A DNA stretch of 64,000 bases from Glaciihabitans sp. (GCA_025463785.1 JAODBD010000002.1:1-64000); one strand, 5' to 3'. Shown: positions 28,676 to 40,018, numbered from the stretch's first letter. Program-made: numbers and translations. The notes: generated by a model from the letters alone, not told the origin.

Positions 28676-28701
28676 CCCCCGCCCCGCCGCCCCCGCCCCC
28701 C
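28676..28701 (-). promoter_or_regulatory. G-quadruplex-forming motif (minus strand)
   Basis: Plus-strand C runs of 5,4,5,6 separated by 1,4,1 nt. Confidence 0.6.
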
Positions 28702-28736
28702 GGGTCCCGCCGACGGCGCCGCCGTTTGTTGTGGCA

Positions 28737-28756
28737 GTGCCCTTCATGAAGGGCAC
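28737..28756. promoter_or_regulatory. 20-bp perfect palindrome, candidate operator
   Basis: GTGCCCTTCATGAAGGGCAC. Confidence 0.5.
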
Positions 28757-28900
28757 GCCGACCACACTCTGCGGCGCCAATGCCGCCAGCTTGCTGGGAA
28801 AGCCGGCCGCTACGTTTGCTCGCTGTCGCATTCTGAGCCAAGGTCGTGTCCTCCGAAGAGAGGACTATGGCTCAACTACCCTTGCTGACATACTGAGCGC

Positions 28901-29719
28901 GTGTCAACTCCAGACGAACTTCCCGTGGAACTGCGATCCATGCTGGCCCGTCGCGTTTTCCTTGCCGGAGCCGCGGGGGTCGGCCTCCTGGCGGGGATCG
29001 GTGGCTCACTTGCCCTCCCATCGGCAGCGATGGCGACGACACCGACAGCTCTTGATGCCGCGATTGCGGAGGCGCGGAGCATGGTCGGTTGGACTCTGGA
29101 GCCGACCGTAGACGCCGCCGTCACGGTGTCGCCGTGGGCCAATACCGCCCCCGCGGGAGAGTGGTGCGCCTGGTGGGCCACATATATCGCTCGCGCGACC
29201 GGGGTCGGAAGGCACACCTCAAGTAGCGAGCTCTACAATTTTCTGCCTCACTTCGCCTACGGAGCGGGCACTCCCCAGCCGGGAGACTTCATTTACTACG
29301 TGAATTCGTACACGACCGGGCACACCGGGTTTGTTGTGGATGTGGTTGGCGGTGTTGCGCACACCGTCGAGGGCAACTCTCATGGCGCCCCCACGAAGGT
29401 ATGGGCGTATTCCCAGCCCTGGGGTGGCGTGCTCGGATTTTCCAGACCGAACTGGGCGAATGCCGCCCCTCCCGCATCAACCGTTTTGAAGGAGCCAGAA
29501 ATGTGGATTTTGAAGCAGACCGACGGCACGTACGCGAGCACCTATTGGGCCGTGAATCCGAACGCCACGTATGACGCATCCGCATCGCCTTATTTTGGCC
29601 GCGCGATTCAGATCTCACAGCCGCAGGCAGCTTCATTTGATGACACGACTGGCGCGAAGGTCAATGTCACCGGGGCGAACTTCACCTACATCATGCAAGC
29701 CATCAACCTGTTCCACTGA
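28901..29719 (+). CDS. Exported CHAP-like (NlpC/P60-type) peptidoglycan hydrolase candidate with C-terminal domain
   Basis: Tat-like RRVFLAGAAGVGLLAG signal; GEWCAWWATYIARATG (Cys), GHTGFVVDVVGGVAHTVEGNS (His). Confidence 0.75.
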   Translation: MSTPDELPVELRSMLARRVFLAGAAGVGLLAGIGGSLALPSAAMATTPTALDAAIAEARSMVGWTLEPTVDAAVTVSPWANTAPAGEWCAWWATYIARATGVGRHTSSSELYNFLPHFAYGAGTPQPGDFIYYVNSYTTGHTGFVVDVVGGVAHTVEGNSHGAPTKVWAYSQPWGGVLGFSRPNWANAAPPASTVLKEPEMWILKQTDGTYASTYWAVNPNATYDASASPYFGRAIQISQPQAASFDDTTGAKVNVTGANFTYIMQAINLFH

Positions 29720-29998
29720 TGCCTTCCAGGAGAACTCGCCGAGGTGTGTTACTCCATACATCGTCATTAAGGTTGGCGATTTGGTGAGAGGCTGCCATCT
29801 GGGCCTCCGCAGAATGATGGTGCCACGAGCGAACGCTTTGGGCGCCACAATGGTCGGTCTCACTCGGATCGCGAGTTGACCCGCAGGCCCTAGTTCGAAG
29901 CAGCGGCCAGCCAAGTGTGCAGCGTCCGTGCCGTGCGCTCAGATCAGATTGGCTTGCTTCGAGTGCCTCGTGCACTGACTCTGATCAGGGTCTTCAGA

Positions 29999-30073
29999 TG
30001 GTGCCCCCACGCAGATTCGAACTGCGGCCCCTGCCTCCGGAGGGCAGTGCTCTATCCCCTGAGCTATGGGGGC
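29999..30073 (-). tRNA. tRNA-Arg (anticodon CCG), CCA encoded
   Basis: GCCCCCATAGCTCAGGGGATAGAGCACTGCCCTCCGGAGGCAGGGGCCGCAGTTCGAATCTGCGTGGGGGCACCA folds as cloverleaf. Confidence 0.95.
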
Positions 30074-30097
30074 CCAGTGCCTAGCTAGATTAGCAGC

Positions 30098-30751
30098 ATG
30101 GCCGATGACCAATCCCTGCGCGATCGTCTGCGGGCGCTGCCCGTCTTCCCCGGCGAGCTTCCGCGATTCGACACCGACGCCACACCTGCCGGTCCGCTCG
30201 TACTGCTGGTCGAGTGGCTCGAGGGTGCGATCGCGGCCGGGGTGCTTCAGCCGCACGCGATGTCGCTGGCGACGGCCACGACATCCGGCGTTCCATCCAA
30301 CCGAACGCTCCTTCTGAAGGACGTGGATGCCGAAGCAGTCTGGTTCGCATCCCTCTCGACCGGCCCCAAAGGCGTCGATCTCGCCGCAAACCCGCGCGTG
30401 GCGTTGGCGCTCTACTGGCGCGAACAGGGACGCCAGATTCGGATCACCGGGGACGCCGAACCGGGGCCGCGCGACGTGAGCGCTCGTGACTTCCTGCAGC
30501 GAACGCCGTCCGCCCGCGCGAGGGCGATCGCCGGCAGTCAGAGCGAGCCCGTTGCTGATTTCGACGCGCACCTGGCGCCGGCGCTCGCGCTGGTCGAAGC
30601 CGACCCGCAGTTTGCGCCGGAATCCTGGGTTGCCTACCGCGTCATCCCGTCGAGTGTCGAATTCTGGCAGGCTGAACGTGAGCGCGACCAGGTACGCCTG
30701 CGCTATCGCAAAACCGGTGCGACCTGGACGAAGGAGATTCTGTGGCCCTGA
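30098..30751 (+). CDS. pdxH: Pyridoxamine 5'-phosphate oxidase
   Basis: PHAMSLATATTSGVPSNRTLLLKDVD, QGRQIRITGDAE, C-terminal [18 protein letters not shown]. Confidence 0.9.
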   Translation: MADDQSLRDRLRALPVFPGELPRFDTDATPAGPLVLLVEWLEGAIAAGVLQPHAMSLATATTSGVPSNRTLLLKDVDAEAVWFASLSTGPKGVDLAANPRVALALYWREQGRQIRITGDAEPGPRDVSARDFLQRTPSARARAIAGSQSEPVADFDAHLAPALALVEADPQFAPESWVAYRVIPSSVEFWQAERERDQVRLRYRKTGATWTKEILWP

Positions 30752-31548
30752 TTCAGCGGCGTTGGGTGGCAGTTCACCTCGATCTCGACATCCAGGGGCA
30801 CACCAACCTGGTCTTCAGCATCGCCGCTGCAGCCGAGAATCGGATGCTCGACGAGCAACTGAATTTCTCGGTGGATGGCCAGCCGATCGTGGCGACCGAA
30901 CTCGTTGATGCGCGGGGAACCCGACTGCATTCGTTCGTGAGCGAACGGGGCACCATGACGGTCGACTATTCGGTCGCGATTGACGGCCGCGCCGACCCGG
31001 CTGACACGGACCAACTCGACCTCGTCACCTTCCTTCGGCCGAGCCGCTACTGCGAATCCGACAGCCTGACACCGATGGCACGGGCCGAGTTTCGTGGACT
31101 CTCGGGGTACGTGCTCGTCCAGGCGGTGGCAGATTGGGTTTTTGAGCGCCTGGCGTACGTGTCCGGGTCGAGTCTGCCGACCGATGGTGCAACGCGCACC
31201 ATCCTGAGTCGCCAGGGCGTCTGCCGCGATTTTGCGCACGTCACGATTGCGCTGTTGCGCGCGCTGGATGTTCCGGCGCGCATGGTCGCGGTCTATGCGC
31301 CGGGCCTCAGCCCGATGGACTTCCACGCGGTGACCGAGGCGTGGGTCGACGGTCAGTGGTGGGTAGTTGATTCGACGCGGCTCGCACCCCGGCAATCGCT
31401 CGTGCGCATTTCGACCGGTCGGGATGCGGCGGACACCGCGTGGCTCACCAGCAACTGGACCGATCTGGGCGTCAATTCCATGCTCGTGACCGCCACCGCC
31501 GACGAACTGCCGTATGACGACCATTACGCGCGAGTGCAGCTGGGCTGA
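30742..31548 (+). CDS. Transglutaminase-family protein
   Basis: [52 protein letters not shown] catalytic Cys/His/Asp pattern. Confidence 0.88.
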   Translation: MALIQRRWVAVHLDLDIQGHTNLVFSIAAAAENRMLDEQLNFSVDGQPIVATELVDARGTRLHSFVSERGTMTVDYSVAIDGRADPADTDQLDLVTFLRPSRYCESDSLTPMARAEFRGLSGYVLVQAVADWVFERLAYVSGSSLPTDGATRTILSRQGVCRDFAHVTIALLRALDVPARMVAVYAPGLSPMDFHAVTEAWVDGQWWVVDSTRLAPRQSLVRISTGRDAADTAWLTSNWTDLGVNSMLVTATADELPYDDHYARVQLG

Positions 31549-31612
31549 GCAACGCGGCCTTCCCAAGTACGGACAAAGAGTCGCCCAGACGCCTCGGATA
31601 GACTCGATTCTC

Positions 31613-33274
31613 GTGAATCCTGCCGATCTCTCCGCCTCCCTGCTCGCCGTCGTGACGACAGTTTTGGCTGGGCGTGGATCGAGCGAGCCCGTGACCATCG
31701 ATGACGTTTCGCTCGATCGTCCTCGCAATCGGGACCACGGCGACTGGTCCTCCAACATCGCTATGAAGCTCGCGAAGCCGCTCGGTATTGCCCCTCGCGA
31801 GCTGGCCCAGGAGATCTCCGACGCCCTCGCGGCGGTCGCTGGAGTCGCCTCCGTCGAGGTCGCTGGCCCCGGTTTCATCAATATTCGACTGGATGCGGCG
31901 GCCGCGGGTGCTCTCGCGAAAACCATCGTCGAGGAGGACGCCGGCTACGGCCGCGGCGACCTCTATCAGGGCGTCACCATGAACCTCGAGTTCGTCTCGG
32001 CCAATCCGACCGGCCCGATCCATATCGGGGGAGTGCGGTGGGCCGCCGTCGGCGACTCGCTCGCCCGCATCTTCCAGTCGCAGGGCGGCATCGTTACGCG
32101 CGAGTACTATTTCAACGACCACGGGGCGCAGATCGACAGGTTCGCGCGCAGCCTTCTGGCGAGCTGGGCCGGCGAGCCGGTTCCGGATGACGGCTACGCA
32201 GGTGACTACATCGCCGAGATCGCAGCCAGGGTGGTCGAGGCGTACCCGGGTGAGCTCGAAACCGTGCCGACGCGCGAGGAAGTGCAGGAGGTGTTCCGTG
32301 CGGTCGGCGTCGAGTTCATGTTCGCTGACATTAAGAAGAGCCTTCACGACTTCGGCGTGGACTTCGACGTGTACTTCCACGAGAACGACCTGCACGAGAC
32401 CGGAGCCGTCGACCACGCGATCGAAAGATTGCGCGAACTGGGCGCGATCTACGAAGCTGACGGCGCCACCTGGTTTCGCACCACCGACTTCGGCGACGAC
32501 AAGGATCGCGTCGTGATCAAGAGCGATGGTGAGTACGGCTACATGTCTGGCGACCTGGCCTACTACCTGAACAAGCGCGAGCGTGGGTTTGAGCGCAACC
32601 TGATCATGCTCGGCGCCGACCACCACGGCTACGTCCGGCGCCTTATGGCCATGACGGCGGCTTTTGGCGACAAGCCGTACTACAACCTCGAGATTCTCAT
32701 TGGCCAGATGGTCAACCTTCTGCGCGACGGCAAACCGCACCGGATGAGCAAGCGCGCGGGCACCGTGGTCGTCCTCGAAGACCTCGTGGATGCCGTTGGC
32801 GTCGACGCGGGACGGTACGCGCTCGTGCGATCATCCATTGATTCCCAAATCGACATCGATCTCGACCTGTGGGGTCGCAAGACCAACGACAACCCCGTCT
32901 TCTACGTGCAGTACGCACACGCTCGCACGCGTGCCGTTGCGCGCAATGCCGCGACCTCGGGGGTTGATCGCAGTGTCTTCGATGCCGCGCTGCTCACGCA
33001 CGAGAGTGAAAGCCAGCTTCTCGGCATCCTCGCGGAGTTTCCACGGGTTGTGCGGCAGGCCGCTGAACTGCGCGAGCCGCACCGCATCGCGCGATACAGC
33101 GAGGAGCTCGCCGGTGCGTACCACCGCTGGTACGACAATTGCCGGGTGACGCCGCTCGGCGAGGACCCGGTCGCCGACGTTCACCGCACGCGCCTCTGGC
33201 TCAATGACGCGACGGGTGTGGTGTTGCGCAATGCGCTCGGACTCGTCGGAGTGAGTGCACCGGAGCGTATGTGA
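31613..33274 (+). CDS. argS: Arginyl-tRNA synthetase (GTG start)
   Basis: [28 protein letters not shown] class-I HIGH-type motif; MSKRAGTVV. Confidence 0.95.
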   Translation: MNPADLSASLLAVVTTVLAGRGSSEPVTIDDVSLDRPRNRDHGDWSSNIAMKLAKPLGIAPRELAQEISDALAAVAGVASVEVAGPGFINIRLDAAAAGALAKTIVEEDAGYGRGDLYQGVTMNLEFVSANPTGPIHIGGVRWAAVGDSLARIFQSQGGIVTREYYFNDHGAQIDRFARSLLASWAGEPVPDDGYAGDYIAEIAARVVEAYPGELETVPTREEVQEVFRAVGVEFMFADIKKSLHDFGVDFDVYFHENDLHETGAVDHAIERLRELGAIYEADGATWFRTTDFGDDKDRVVIKSDGEYGYMSGDLAYYLNKRERGFERNLIMLGADHHGYVRRLMAMTAAFGDKPYYNLEILIGQMVNLLRDGKPHRMSKRAGTVVVLEDLVDAVGVDAGRYALVRSSIDSQIDIDLDLWGRKTNDNPVFYVQYAHARTRAVARNAATSGVDRSVFDAALLTHESESQLLGILAEFPRVVRQAAELREPHRIARYSEELAGAYHRWYDNCRVTPLGEDPVADVHRTRLWLNDATGVVLRNALGLVGVSAPERM

Positions 33275-34059
33275 CCTTCGACTACGAGAGGCCGGTCCGC
33301 AGGAAGCGGCACCCCATCCGCAACACGATCATCGTGCTTGTCATCATCGGGGCGCTCGGGACATCCGGTTATCTCGTTGCAGACTCCCTCGCTCGCAGTT
33401 TCGCGACCACCTTCGTGCAGACCGGTGTCGCGCAGCAACTCGGTGTACCCACCGATCAGGTTCACGTGAATCTCGGCAAAGGTTCCGTGTTGCTGCAGGT
33501 CGTACAAAAGCACATCAAGCGACTACACGTGACAGTCGATGCGTTCACCTCGGGCACGCTCGCGGGCTCCGCCGTTTTCGATGCCGTGCAGGTGCCTCTC
33601 AACACGAAGGATCCGGCCAGCAGCATCGACATCACCGTGACGGTGGCCGCAAGCGGGCTGCTTGGGCTGGTGGAATCCAAGTCTGGGCAAAGCCAGGCGA
33701 CGGTCTCGATGGCCGGCGGCGACATCCGCGTTTCGACGAAGGAAAAGGTGCTGGGGGCGACGATACCGGTGAGCATCGATTTCGCGCCGTCGGGCAGCGG
33801 GGTCACTCTCGTTCTGACACCAAAGAACATCGTGGTCGGTTCGAAGTCGTACACGCCAGCGTCGCTGAAGGCGAGCAAATACGGACCGTTCGTTTCGGGC
33901 CTCTTGGCAACCAGGCACGAGTGCCTCGCCGGCGGCCTGCCCACGGGCATGCAGCTGGGGAGCATCGCGGTGACCGGCGGACAGCTCGTGATCGAGGCCA
34001 GCGGCGCAAACCTGCCGCTCGGCAGCCTCTCCACCAAAGGCATTTGCCCGGCCAGCTAG
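33271..34059 (+). CDS. DUF2993 (LmeA-like) membrane-anchored protein, copy 1
   Basis: N-terminal [31 protein letters not shown]. Confidence 0.75.
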   Translation: MTFDYERPVRRKRHPIRNTIIVLVIIGALGTSGYLVADSLARSFATTFVQTGVAQQLGVPTDQVHVNLGKGSVLLQVVQKHIKRLHVTVDAFTSGTLAGSAVFDAVQVPLNTKDPASSIDITVTVAASGLLGLVESKSGQSQATVSMAGGDIRVSTKEKVLGATIPVSIDFAPSGSGVTLVLTPKNIVVGSKSYTPASLKASKYGPFVSGLLATRHECLAGGLPTGMQLGSIAVTGGQLVIEASGANLPLGSLSTKGICPAS

Positions 34060-34115
34060 CGATGACGAGAACGTGGGCTGTCGTGCGCCGGTCCCAATCA
34101 GAGAGGATGGATGTC

Positions 34116-34964
34116 ATGTCTGACCCCGAAGCCAAGACTCAGCCCCTGCCCACGATCCAATCCGGGCGACCGGATGACGTGGTCGTCGTGCAGCGTCCAC
34201 CCCGCAGGAAACGTCGGGGCCTCGCCGCCGTTATCGCGGTCATCGTAGTGCTGGCGCTCATCGTCGCAGCGATCTTTGCCGGCGACTATTTTGCACGCAA
34301 GGCGGCAACCGACTACGTCGCTCAGCAAGCAGCGACGGCGGCAGGGCTCAACTCAACAAGAGGCATTCACGTCAACCTCGGAAAGGGATACTTCCTGCTC
34401 CAGGCGATTTCCGGCCGCATCAACGATGTGACGGTAACCATTAACCCCTTGACCGTGCAGCAGATCACGGGTTCGCTGACCGTTACCGCACACGGCGTCC
34501 CGGTCGACACCGCTCAGCCCGTGAAGTCCCTGCAGGTGCAGGTGACGGTTCCGGTGTCATCGATCGCGGCAAAAGCATCCACATTCCCGCAGCTGAAAAA
34601 GATCGGGGTCACGCTGACGACATCGGGCCGGCATCTGGTCTTCTCGATTCCGTTCACGGTCTTCGGGCAGAAGATTCCGATTGGGATCACAGCGACACCC
34701 GGCGTCAAGGCGGGCAAGGCGACGCTCGCGATCGACGGGGTCGAGCTCGGCCAGAATCGCATCCCGGCGGCGCAACTCGACCAAATTTTGCCGGGGCTGT
34801 CTGCGCTGCTGGCATCCGGTCAGTCACTCTGCATCGCCTCCGCCCTGCCAAAAGAGTTGGTGCTGACGAGCATCACGCTTCAGGGCAAGTCGCTCCACTT
34901 CACGCTGGATGGCAACGGCGCAAAACTGGATCACGCCTCGCTGTCCGCAAGGGGGAGCTGCTGA
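34116..34964 (+). CDS. DUF2993 (LmeA-like) membrane-anchored protein, copy 2
   Basis: IHVNLGKGYFLLQAISGRINDVTVTINPLTV; similar layout to copy 1. Confidence 0.75.
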   Translation: MSDPEAKTQPLPTIQSGRPDDVVVVQRPPRRKRRGLAAVIAVIVVLALIVAAIFAGDYFARKAATDYVAQQAATAAGLNSTRGIHVNLGKGYFLLQAISGRINDVTVTINPLTVQQITGSLTVTAHGVPVDTAQPVKSLQVQVTVPVSSIAAKASTFPQLKKIGVTLTTSGRHLVFSIPFTVFGQKIPIGITATPGVKAGKATLAIDGVELGQNRIPAAQLDQILPGLSALLASGQSLCIASALPKELVLTSITLQGKSLHFTLDGNGAKLDHASLSARGSC

Positions 34965-35073
34965 CGGCGCTCCCGGTGTCGGCCACGGCCCCGGTACTAT
35001 TAGTCGGGCTTTAGGACCAACTCGGGTTCTCTCGCCTCACCCAGCCTGTCGTTTCCGTGAGGTGTCTCCCATC

Positions 35074-36519
35074 GTGTCTGCAAATCCGCTCGCCCCCGAA
35101 TGGCTGGCCGTGCCAGCAGATGCGAACGCGCTCGCGCCGTCCGTCTGGCCGCGCTCGGCGGTGAGGACGGCATCCGGAGTTCTCTCGATCGGCGGCAGCG
35201 ATGTAACCAAGCTGGCCGCCGAGTTTGGCACGCCCCTTTTCGTCCTCGATGAGGCGGATGCCCGGGGTCGCGCCATTCAGATTCGGGAGGCATTCGACCG
35301 AGAGTTCGCCCGCATCGGCTCGAGTGCAAAGGTTTATTACGCGGGCAAGGCATTCCTGACGATCGAGGTGGCCCGCTGGATGATCGCAGATGGCCTGAAC
35401 ATCGACGTCTGCAGCGGAGGGGAGCTTGCCGTCGTGCTCGCGGCGGGCATCGACCCGTCCCGCCTCGGCCTTCACGGCAACAACAAGAGCCTCGCCGAGA
35501 TCGATCGCGCAGTGGGCGTTGGCATTGGTGCGGTCGTGCTCGACAGCCTGATCGAGATCGATCGCGTGGCTGCGGCCGCGACAAAACACGGGCGAGTTCA
35601 GCCCGTGCGGCTTCGGATGAACAGTGGTGTGCACGCCTCGACACACGAATACCTTGCCACCGCGCGGGAAGACCAGAAATTTGGCATCCCGCTGGCTGGC
35701 GCAGCAGATGCGGTTGCGCGCATCCGGTCGCACGATTCGCTGCAGTTTCTCGGTTTGCACTCGCACATCGGTTCGCAGATCTTCGAATCGGATGCCTTCG
35801 CAGAAGCCGCGCGCCGACTGTTCGCGGTGCATGCCGAACTGCTCAAAGGTGGACCGGTACCGGAGCTCAACCTCGGCGGGGGATTCGGAATCGCATATAC
35901 GAGCGTCGACGTCGCCCTGCCTCTCGATGACATCGCGCGGCAATTGGCAGACATCGTGGCCGAAGCTGCCGCCGAGCACGGAGTTCCGGTGCCGATCGTC
36001 GCCGTAGAACCGGGCCGTGCGATCATCGGGCCGTCGACCGCGACGATCTACGAGGTCGGCACGATCAAAGATGTCGAGGTGAGTGTCAGCGACCGCAGTG
36101 GCAGCGACGGTAGTGGCAGCGACAGCAGCGCCATTCGCAAATACGTCTCAATCGACGGCGGGATGAGCGACAACATTCGCAGCGCCCTCTACGGTGCCGA
36201 CTACACGGCCCGCATCGCGTCGCGAAGCTCGGCTGCAGCCGCGTCCCTCGTCCGTGTTGCGGGCAAGCACTGCGAGAGCGGGGACATTGTCGTACGCGAC
36301 GAGTACCTGCCGGGCGATGTCGAACCGGGCGACCTGCTTGCCGTTGCCGCGACCGGCGCATACTGCTGGTCGCTGTCGAACAACTACAACTACCTCGGCC
36401 GACCACCCGTCATTGCCGTGCTGGACGGCGAAGCGCGCATACTCGTGCGACGTGAAACCGAAGAAGATCTCCTGCGTCGCGACACCGGGTTGCGTGGGCC
36501 AGGACTGGAGAAATCATGA
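35074..36519 (+). CDS. lysA: Diaminopimelate decarboxylase
   Basis: YYAGKAFLTIEVARWM (PLP Lys), LHSHIGSQI, EPGRAIIGPS, YVSIDGGMSDNIRSALY. Confidence 0.95.
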   Translation: MSANPLAPEWLAVPADANALAPSVWPRSAVRTASGVLSIGGSDVTKLAAEFGTPLFVLDEADARGRAIQIREAFDREFARIGSSAKVYYAGKAFLTIEVARWMIADGLNIDVCSGGELAVVLAAGIDPSRLGLHGNNKSLAEIDRAVGVGIGAVVLDSLIEIDRVAAAATKHGRVQPVRLRMNSGVHASTHEYLATAREDQKFGIPLAGAADAVARIRSHDSLQFLGLHSHIGSQIFESDAFAEAARRLFAVHAELLKGGPVPELNLGGGFGIAYTSVDVALPLDDIARQLADIVAEAAAEHGVPVPIVAVEPGRAIIGPSTATIYEVGTIKDVEVSVSDRSGSDGSGSDSSAIRKYVSIDGGMSDNIRSALYGADYTARIASRSSAAAASLVRVAGKHCESGDIVVRDEYLPGDVEPGDLLAVAATGAYCWSLSNNYNYLGRPPVIAVLDGEARILVRRETEEDLLRRDTGLRGPGLEKS

Positions 36520-37832
36520 TCGAATACCGCAACCTGCGCATCGCCCTGCTCGGGGCCGGCAACGTGGGGGCTCAGGTGGCATCGCTGCTCCTCGAACACG
36601 GGGACGAGCTTGCCAGTCGAGCGGGTGCCGGTCTTGAACTGGTGGGTGTGGCTGTTCGCAACGTTGACGCGGAACGCACGCCGACCATCCCGAGGCACCT
36701 GCTGACGACTGACGCCGAGCAACTTATTCTCGGTGCAGACATTGTGATCGAGCTCATGGGCGGCCTCGAGCCTGCGCGCACGCTGATTCTGCAGGCGATC
36801 AATTCCGGCGCTGACGTGATCACGGGCAACAAGGCGCTGCTCGCGACGCACGGCGCGGAGTTGTTCGATGCCGCCGAACAGGTTGGCGCACAGTTGTACT
36901 ACGAGGCTGCGGTCGGTGGTGCGATTCCGATTATCAGGCCGTTGCGCGACAGCCTGGCAGGCGACCGGGTCAAGCGCATCCTCGCCATCGTCAACGGCAC
37001 GACCAACTTCATCCTCGACCTCATGGATCGCGAAGACGCATCACTCGAGTCCGCACTTGCGACGGCCACCGAGCTCGGCTACGCCGAAGCAGACCCGACC
37101 GCCGACATCGAGGGCTATGACGCGGCGCAGAAGGTGTCGATTCTCGCGAGCCTCGCCTTTCACACGAACATCCCGCTCGAGGCGGTGTACCGCGAGGGCA
37201 TCACGAAGGTCACAATCGAGCAGGTGGATGCGGCACGCAAGGCCGGCTACGTCGTCAAACTGCTCGCCATTTGCGAGCGACTGACGGATGGCGAGACCGG
37301 AATCGACGGAGTCAGCGCGCGCGTCTACCCCGCCCTGATCCCCGTCACCCACCCGCTCGCGGCGGTGCACGGTGCCAATAATGCTGTCTTCATCGAGGCC
37401 GAGGCCGCAGGCAACCTGATGTTCTACGGTGCGGGGGCCGGCGGGCTGCAGACGGCATCCGCTGTTCTCGGCGATCTGGTGTCGGCGGCTCGGCGCCATG
37501 TCATCGGAGGCCCCGGAGTCGCCGAGTCGACGCACGCGAACCTGCCGGTGCTGCCCATTGCACATGTGACAACGCGCTACCAGATCACTCTGGAGGTCGA
37601 GGACCAGCCTGGCGTACTTGCCGTAATCGCCACGCTGTTTAGCGCGCACAACGTGTCGGTCGAGACGCTCACCCAATCGGCCGCCGGTTCGGGGGACGCT
37701 CCCGCCACCGCTACCCTTGTTATCGGTACCCATGAGGCAACCGAGGCCGCGCTGGCCGCGACCGTGACCGCACTTGAGACCAACCAGGTCGTGCGTTCGG
37801 TCGTCTCAGTACTCCGAGTTGAAGGATTGTAA
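36516..37832 (+). CDS. hom: Homoserine dehydrogenase with C-terminal ACT domain
   Basis: [59 protein letters not shown]-like [15 protein letters not shown]. Confidence 0.95.
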   Translation: MIEYRNLRIALLGAGNVGAQVASLLLEHGDELASRAGAGLELVGVAVRNVDAERTPTIPRHLLTTDAEQLILGADIVIELMGGLEPARTLILQAINSGADVITGNKALLATHGAELFDAAEQVGAQLYYEAAVGGAIPIIRPLRDSLAGDRVKRILAIVNGTTNFILDLMDREDASLESALATATELGYAEADPTADIEGYDAAQKVSILASLAFHTNIPLEAVYREGITKVTIEQVDAARKAGYVVKLLAICERLTDGETGIDGVSARVYPALIPVTHPLAAVHGANNAVFIEAEAAGNLMFYGAGAGGLQTASAVLGDLVSAARRHVIGGPGVAESTHANLPVLPIAHVTTRYQITLEVEDQPGVLAVIATLFSAHNVSVETLTQSAAGSGDAPATATLVIGTHEATEAALAATVTALETNQVVRSVVSVLRVEGL

Positions 37833-37833
37833 G

Positions 37834-38910
37834 TTGGCCAACCAGTGGCGCGGAGTTCTCCGTGAATACGCCGATCGTCTCGACATCTCCGACGCGACTC
37901 CGATCATCACGCTGGGTGAGGGCGGCACGCCGCTCATCCCCGCTGATGCTCTGTCACACCGCACCGGTGCCAAAGTCTGGGTCAAGTTCGAGGGTATGAA
38001 CCCCACCGGTTCCTTCAAGGACCGCGGGATGACGATGGCCGTCTCGAAGGCCGTCGAGCACGGCGCGAAGGCCGTGATCTGCGCCTCGACCGGCAACACT
38101 TCAGCCTCCGCCGCTGCCTATGCGACACACGCGGGCATCACTGCGGCAGTGCTGGTTCCCGAGGGCAAGATCGCGATGGGCAAGCTGGCCCAGGCGATCG
38201 CCCACGGTGCCGAGCTGCTGCAGGTGCAGGGCAATTTCGATGACTGCCTCGACATTGCTCGTGAGCTCGCAAAGAACTACCCGGTTCACCTCGTGAACTC
38301 GGTCAACAACGACCGCATCGAAGGCCAGAAGACGGCGGCATTCGAGGTCGTCGAAGTGTTGGGGGATGCGCCCGACTTCCACATTGTGCCGGTCGGCAAC
38401 GCGGGCAACTACACCGCGTACTACCGCGGTTATTCCGAGGAGCTCGCGCGCAGCCAGTCGACGAAGCTCCCGCGGATGTTCGGCTTCCAGGCCGCTGGCA
38501 GTGCGCCTATCGTCCTCGGCCATATCGTGAAGGATCCGGAGACCATCGCGAGTGCGATCCGCATCGGCAACCCTGCATCCTGGCACCTCGCGACCGCAGC
38601 ACGCGAGGTGAGCGATGGTTACTTCGGCGCGATCAGCGATGACAAGATCCTTGAGGCCCACCGCATCCTGTCCGCCGAGGTCGGAATTTTCGTCGAGCCC
38701 GCTTCTGCCATCAGCGTCGCGGGTCTCCTCGAGCGCAGCGATGCCGGCGTGATTCCGCGCGGCGCTACGGTCGTTCTCACGGTCACCGGCCACGGGCTCA
38801 AGGACCCGCAGTGGGCTCTCCGTACCCCTGACGGCTCCGATGTCAAGCCGACGATCGTGTCGACCGACGTCAAAGAGATCGCCGGCGTGCTCGGACTGAG
38901 CGGGGCATGA
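37834..38910 (+). CDS. thrC: Threonine synthase (TTG start)
   Basis: [37 protein letters not shown] motif. Confidence 0.95.
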   Translation: MANQWRGVLREYADRLDISDATPIITLGEGGTPLIPADALSHRTGAKVWVKFEGMNPTGSFKDRGMTMAVSKAVEHGAKAVICASTGNTSASAAAYATHAGITAAVLVPEGKIAMGKLAQAIAHGAELLQVQGNFDDCLDIARELAKNYPVHLVNSVNNDRIEGQKTAAFEVVEVLGDAPDFHIVPVGNAGNYTAYYRGYSEELARSQSTKLPRMFGFQAAGSAPIVLGHIVKDPETIASAIRIGNPASWHLATAAREVSDGYFGAISDDKILEAHRILSAEVGIFVEPASAISVAGLLERSDAGVIPRGATVVLTVTGHGLKDPQWALRTPDGSDVKPTIVSTDVKEIAGVLGLSGA

Positions 38911-39845
38911 CCCTTCCGGTCGGTCGCGGCGTTCTGGTCAAAGTTCCAGCGACAACGGCCAATCTGGGACCTGGCTTCGACACGCTCGGCCTTGCGCTTT
39001 CGCTGTACGACGAACTGACGGTAACCGTGCGCGAGGGTACCGGCGCAACCGTGCAGGTCATCGGCGTCGGCGAGGGCGAAGTGCCGCTCGATGACACGAA
39101 CCTCGTCGTTCGGGCGATCTCCCACACGTTTACCGCCCTGGGCCAGACGATGCCCGGCCTCGACCTCGTGGCGCGCAACGTCATCCCGCACGGGCGTGGG
39201 CTCGGGTCATCCGGGGCCGCGATCGTGTCCGGGATCATGGCGGCTAAGGGTCTGCTCGAGGGTGTCGTCGACATCGACTCGGCGGCGCTACTCGCGCTGG
39301 CGACCGAGCTCGAGGGGCATCCAGACAATGTCGCGCCCGCGCTGTTCGGCGGCCTCACCATCGCGTGGATGACCGCGGCGGGCCCGCAATACAAGAAGCT
39401 GATGGTACATCGCGGCGTCTCACCGCTCGTTGTCGTCCCGGAAACGACCATGTCGACGGCGCTAGCCCGGAGTCTTCAACCGACCTCGGTGCCGCATGAG
39501 GATGCCATTTTCAACGTGTCGCGATCGGCGCTCCTGATTGCCGCGCTCATCCAGAGCCCCGAGTTGTTGTTCGTGGCGACCGAAGACAAATTGCACCAGG
39601 CCTATCGAGCGGCAGCCATGCCGCAGACGGACGAACTTTTGCAGGTTTTGCGGGCCCACGGGTTGCCGGCTGTCGTTTCCGGTGCTGGTCCGTCGATCCT
39701 CGTTCTGGCGAGTGATCCCGCCCAGCGGCTCGTTGCGGCCGACCTGATCAAGTCGACCATGACGCTCCCGTGGCAGACCCTGATGCTGGCCGTCGACTTC
39801 AAAGGTGCTACAGTGGTGCCGCACCCGGTAGAAGCTTTGGCTTAG
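38907..39845 (+). CDS. thrB: Homoserine kinase
   Basis: GHMP motifs [35 protein letters not shown]. Confidence 0.95.
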   Translation: MTLPVGRGVLVKVPATTANLGPGFDTLGLALSLYDELTVTVREGTGATVQVIGVGEGEVPLDDTNLVVRAISHTFTALGQTMPGLDLVARNVIPHGRGLGSSGAAIVSGIMAAKGLLEGVVDIDSAALLALATELEGHPDNVAPALFGGLTIAWMTAAGPQYKKLMVHRGVSPLVVVPETTMSTALARSLQPTSVPHEDAIFNVSRSALLIAALIQSPELLFVATEDKLHQAYRAAAMPQTDELLQVLRAHGLPAVVSGAGPSILVLASDPAQRLVAADLIKSTMTLPWQTLMLAVDFKGATVVPHPVEALA

Positions 39846-40018
39846 CCCAAGGAACCCCAGGTTGCATTTATCTAGCAGTCGCTAACACGCAGGATCTGAA
39901 CTGCAAGCGTTCGGTTTGGTTTTACGAAAACCGAGACGTCACCCGCACCAGTTCCTCGAACTTGCGACGCGCTTACCTTCGGGATGTTTTCACCCGGAGT
40001 CGAAAGGAACCCTTTTTC

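Noticed and set aside
28626-29111. Pro-rich 161-aa ORF starting in the intergenic region
   Set aside because: N-terminal part is translation of the C-rich/G4 tract and the rest overlaps the CHAP-like gene in another frame; no supporting motif.
35034-35062. CCTCAC...GTGAGG hairpin before lysA as a lysine riboswitch
   Set aside because: Too short and lacks the multi-helix lysine riboswitch core; at most a simple stem near the start.
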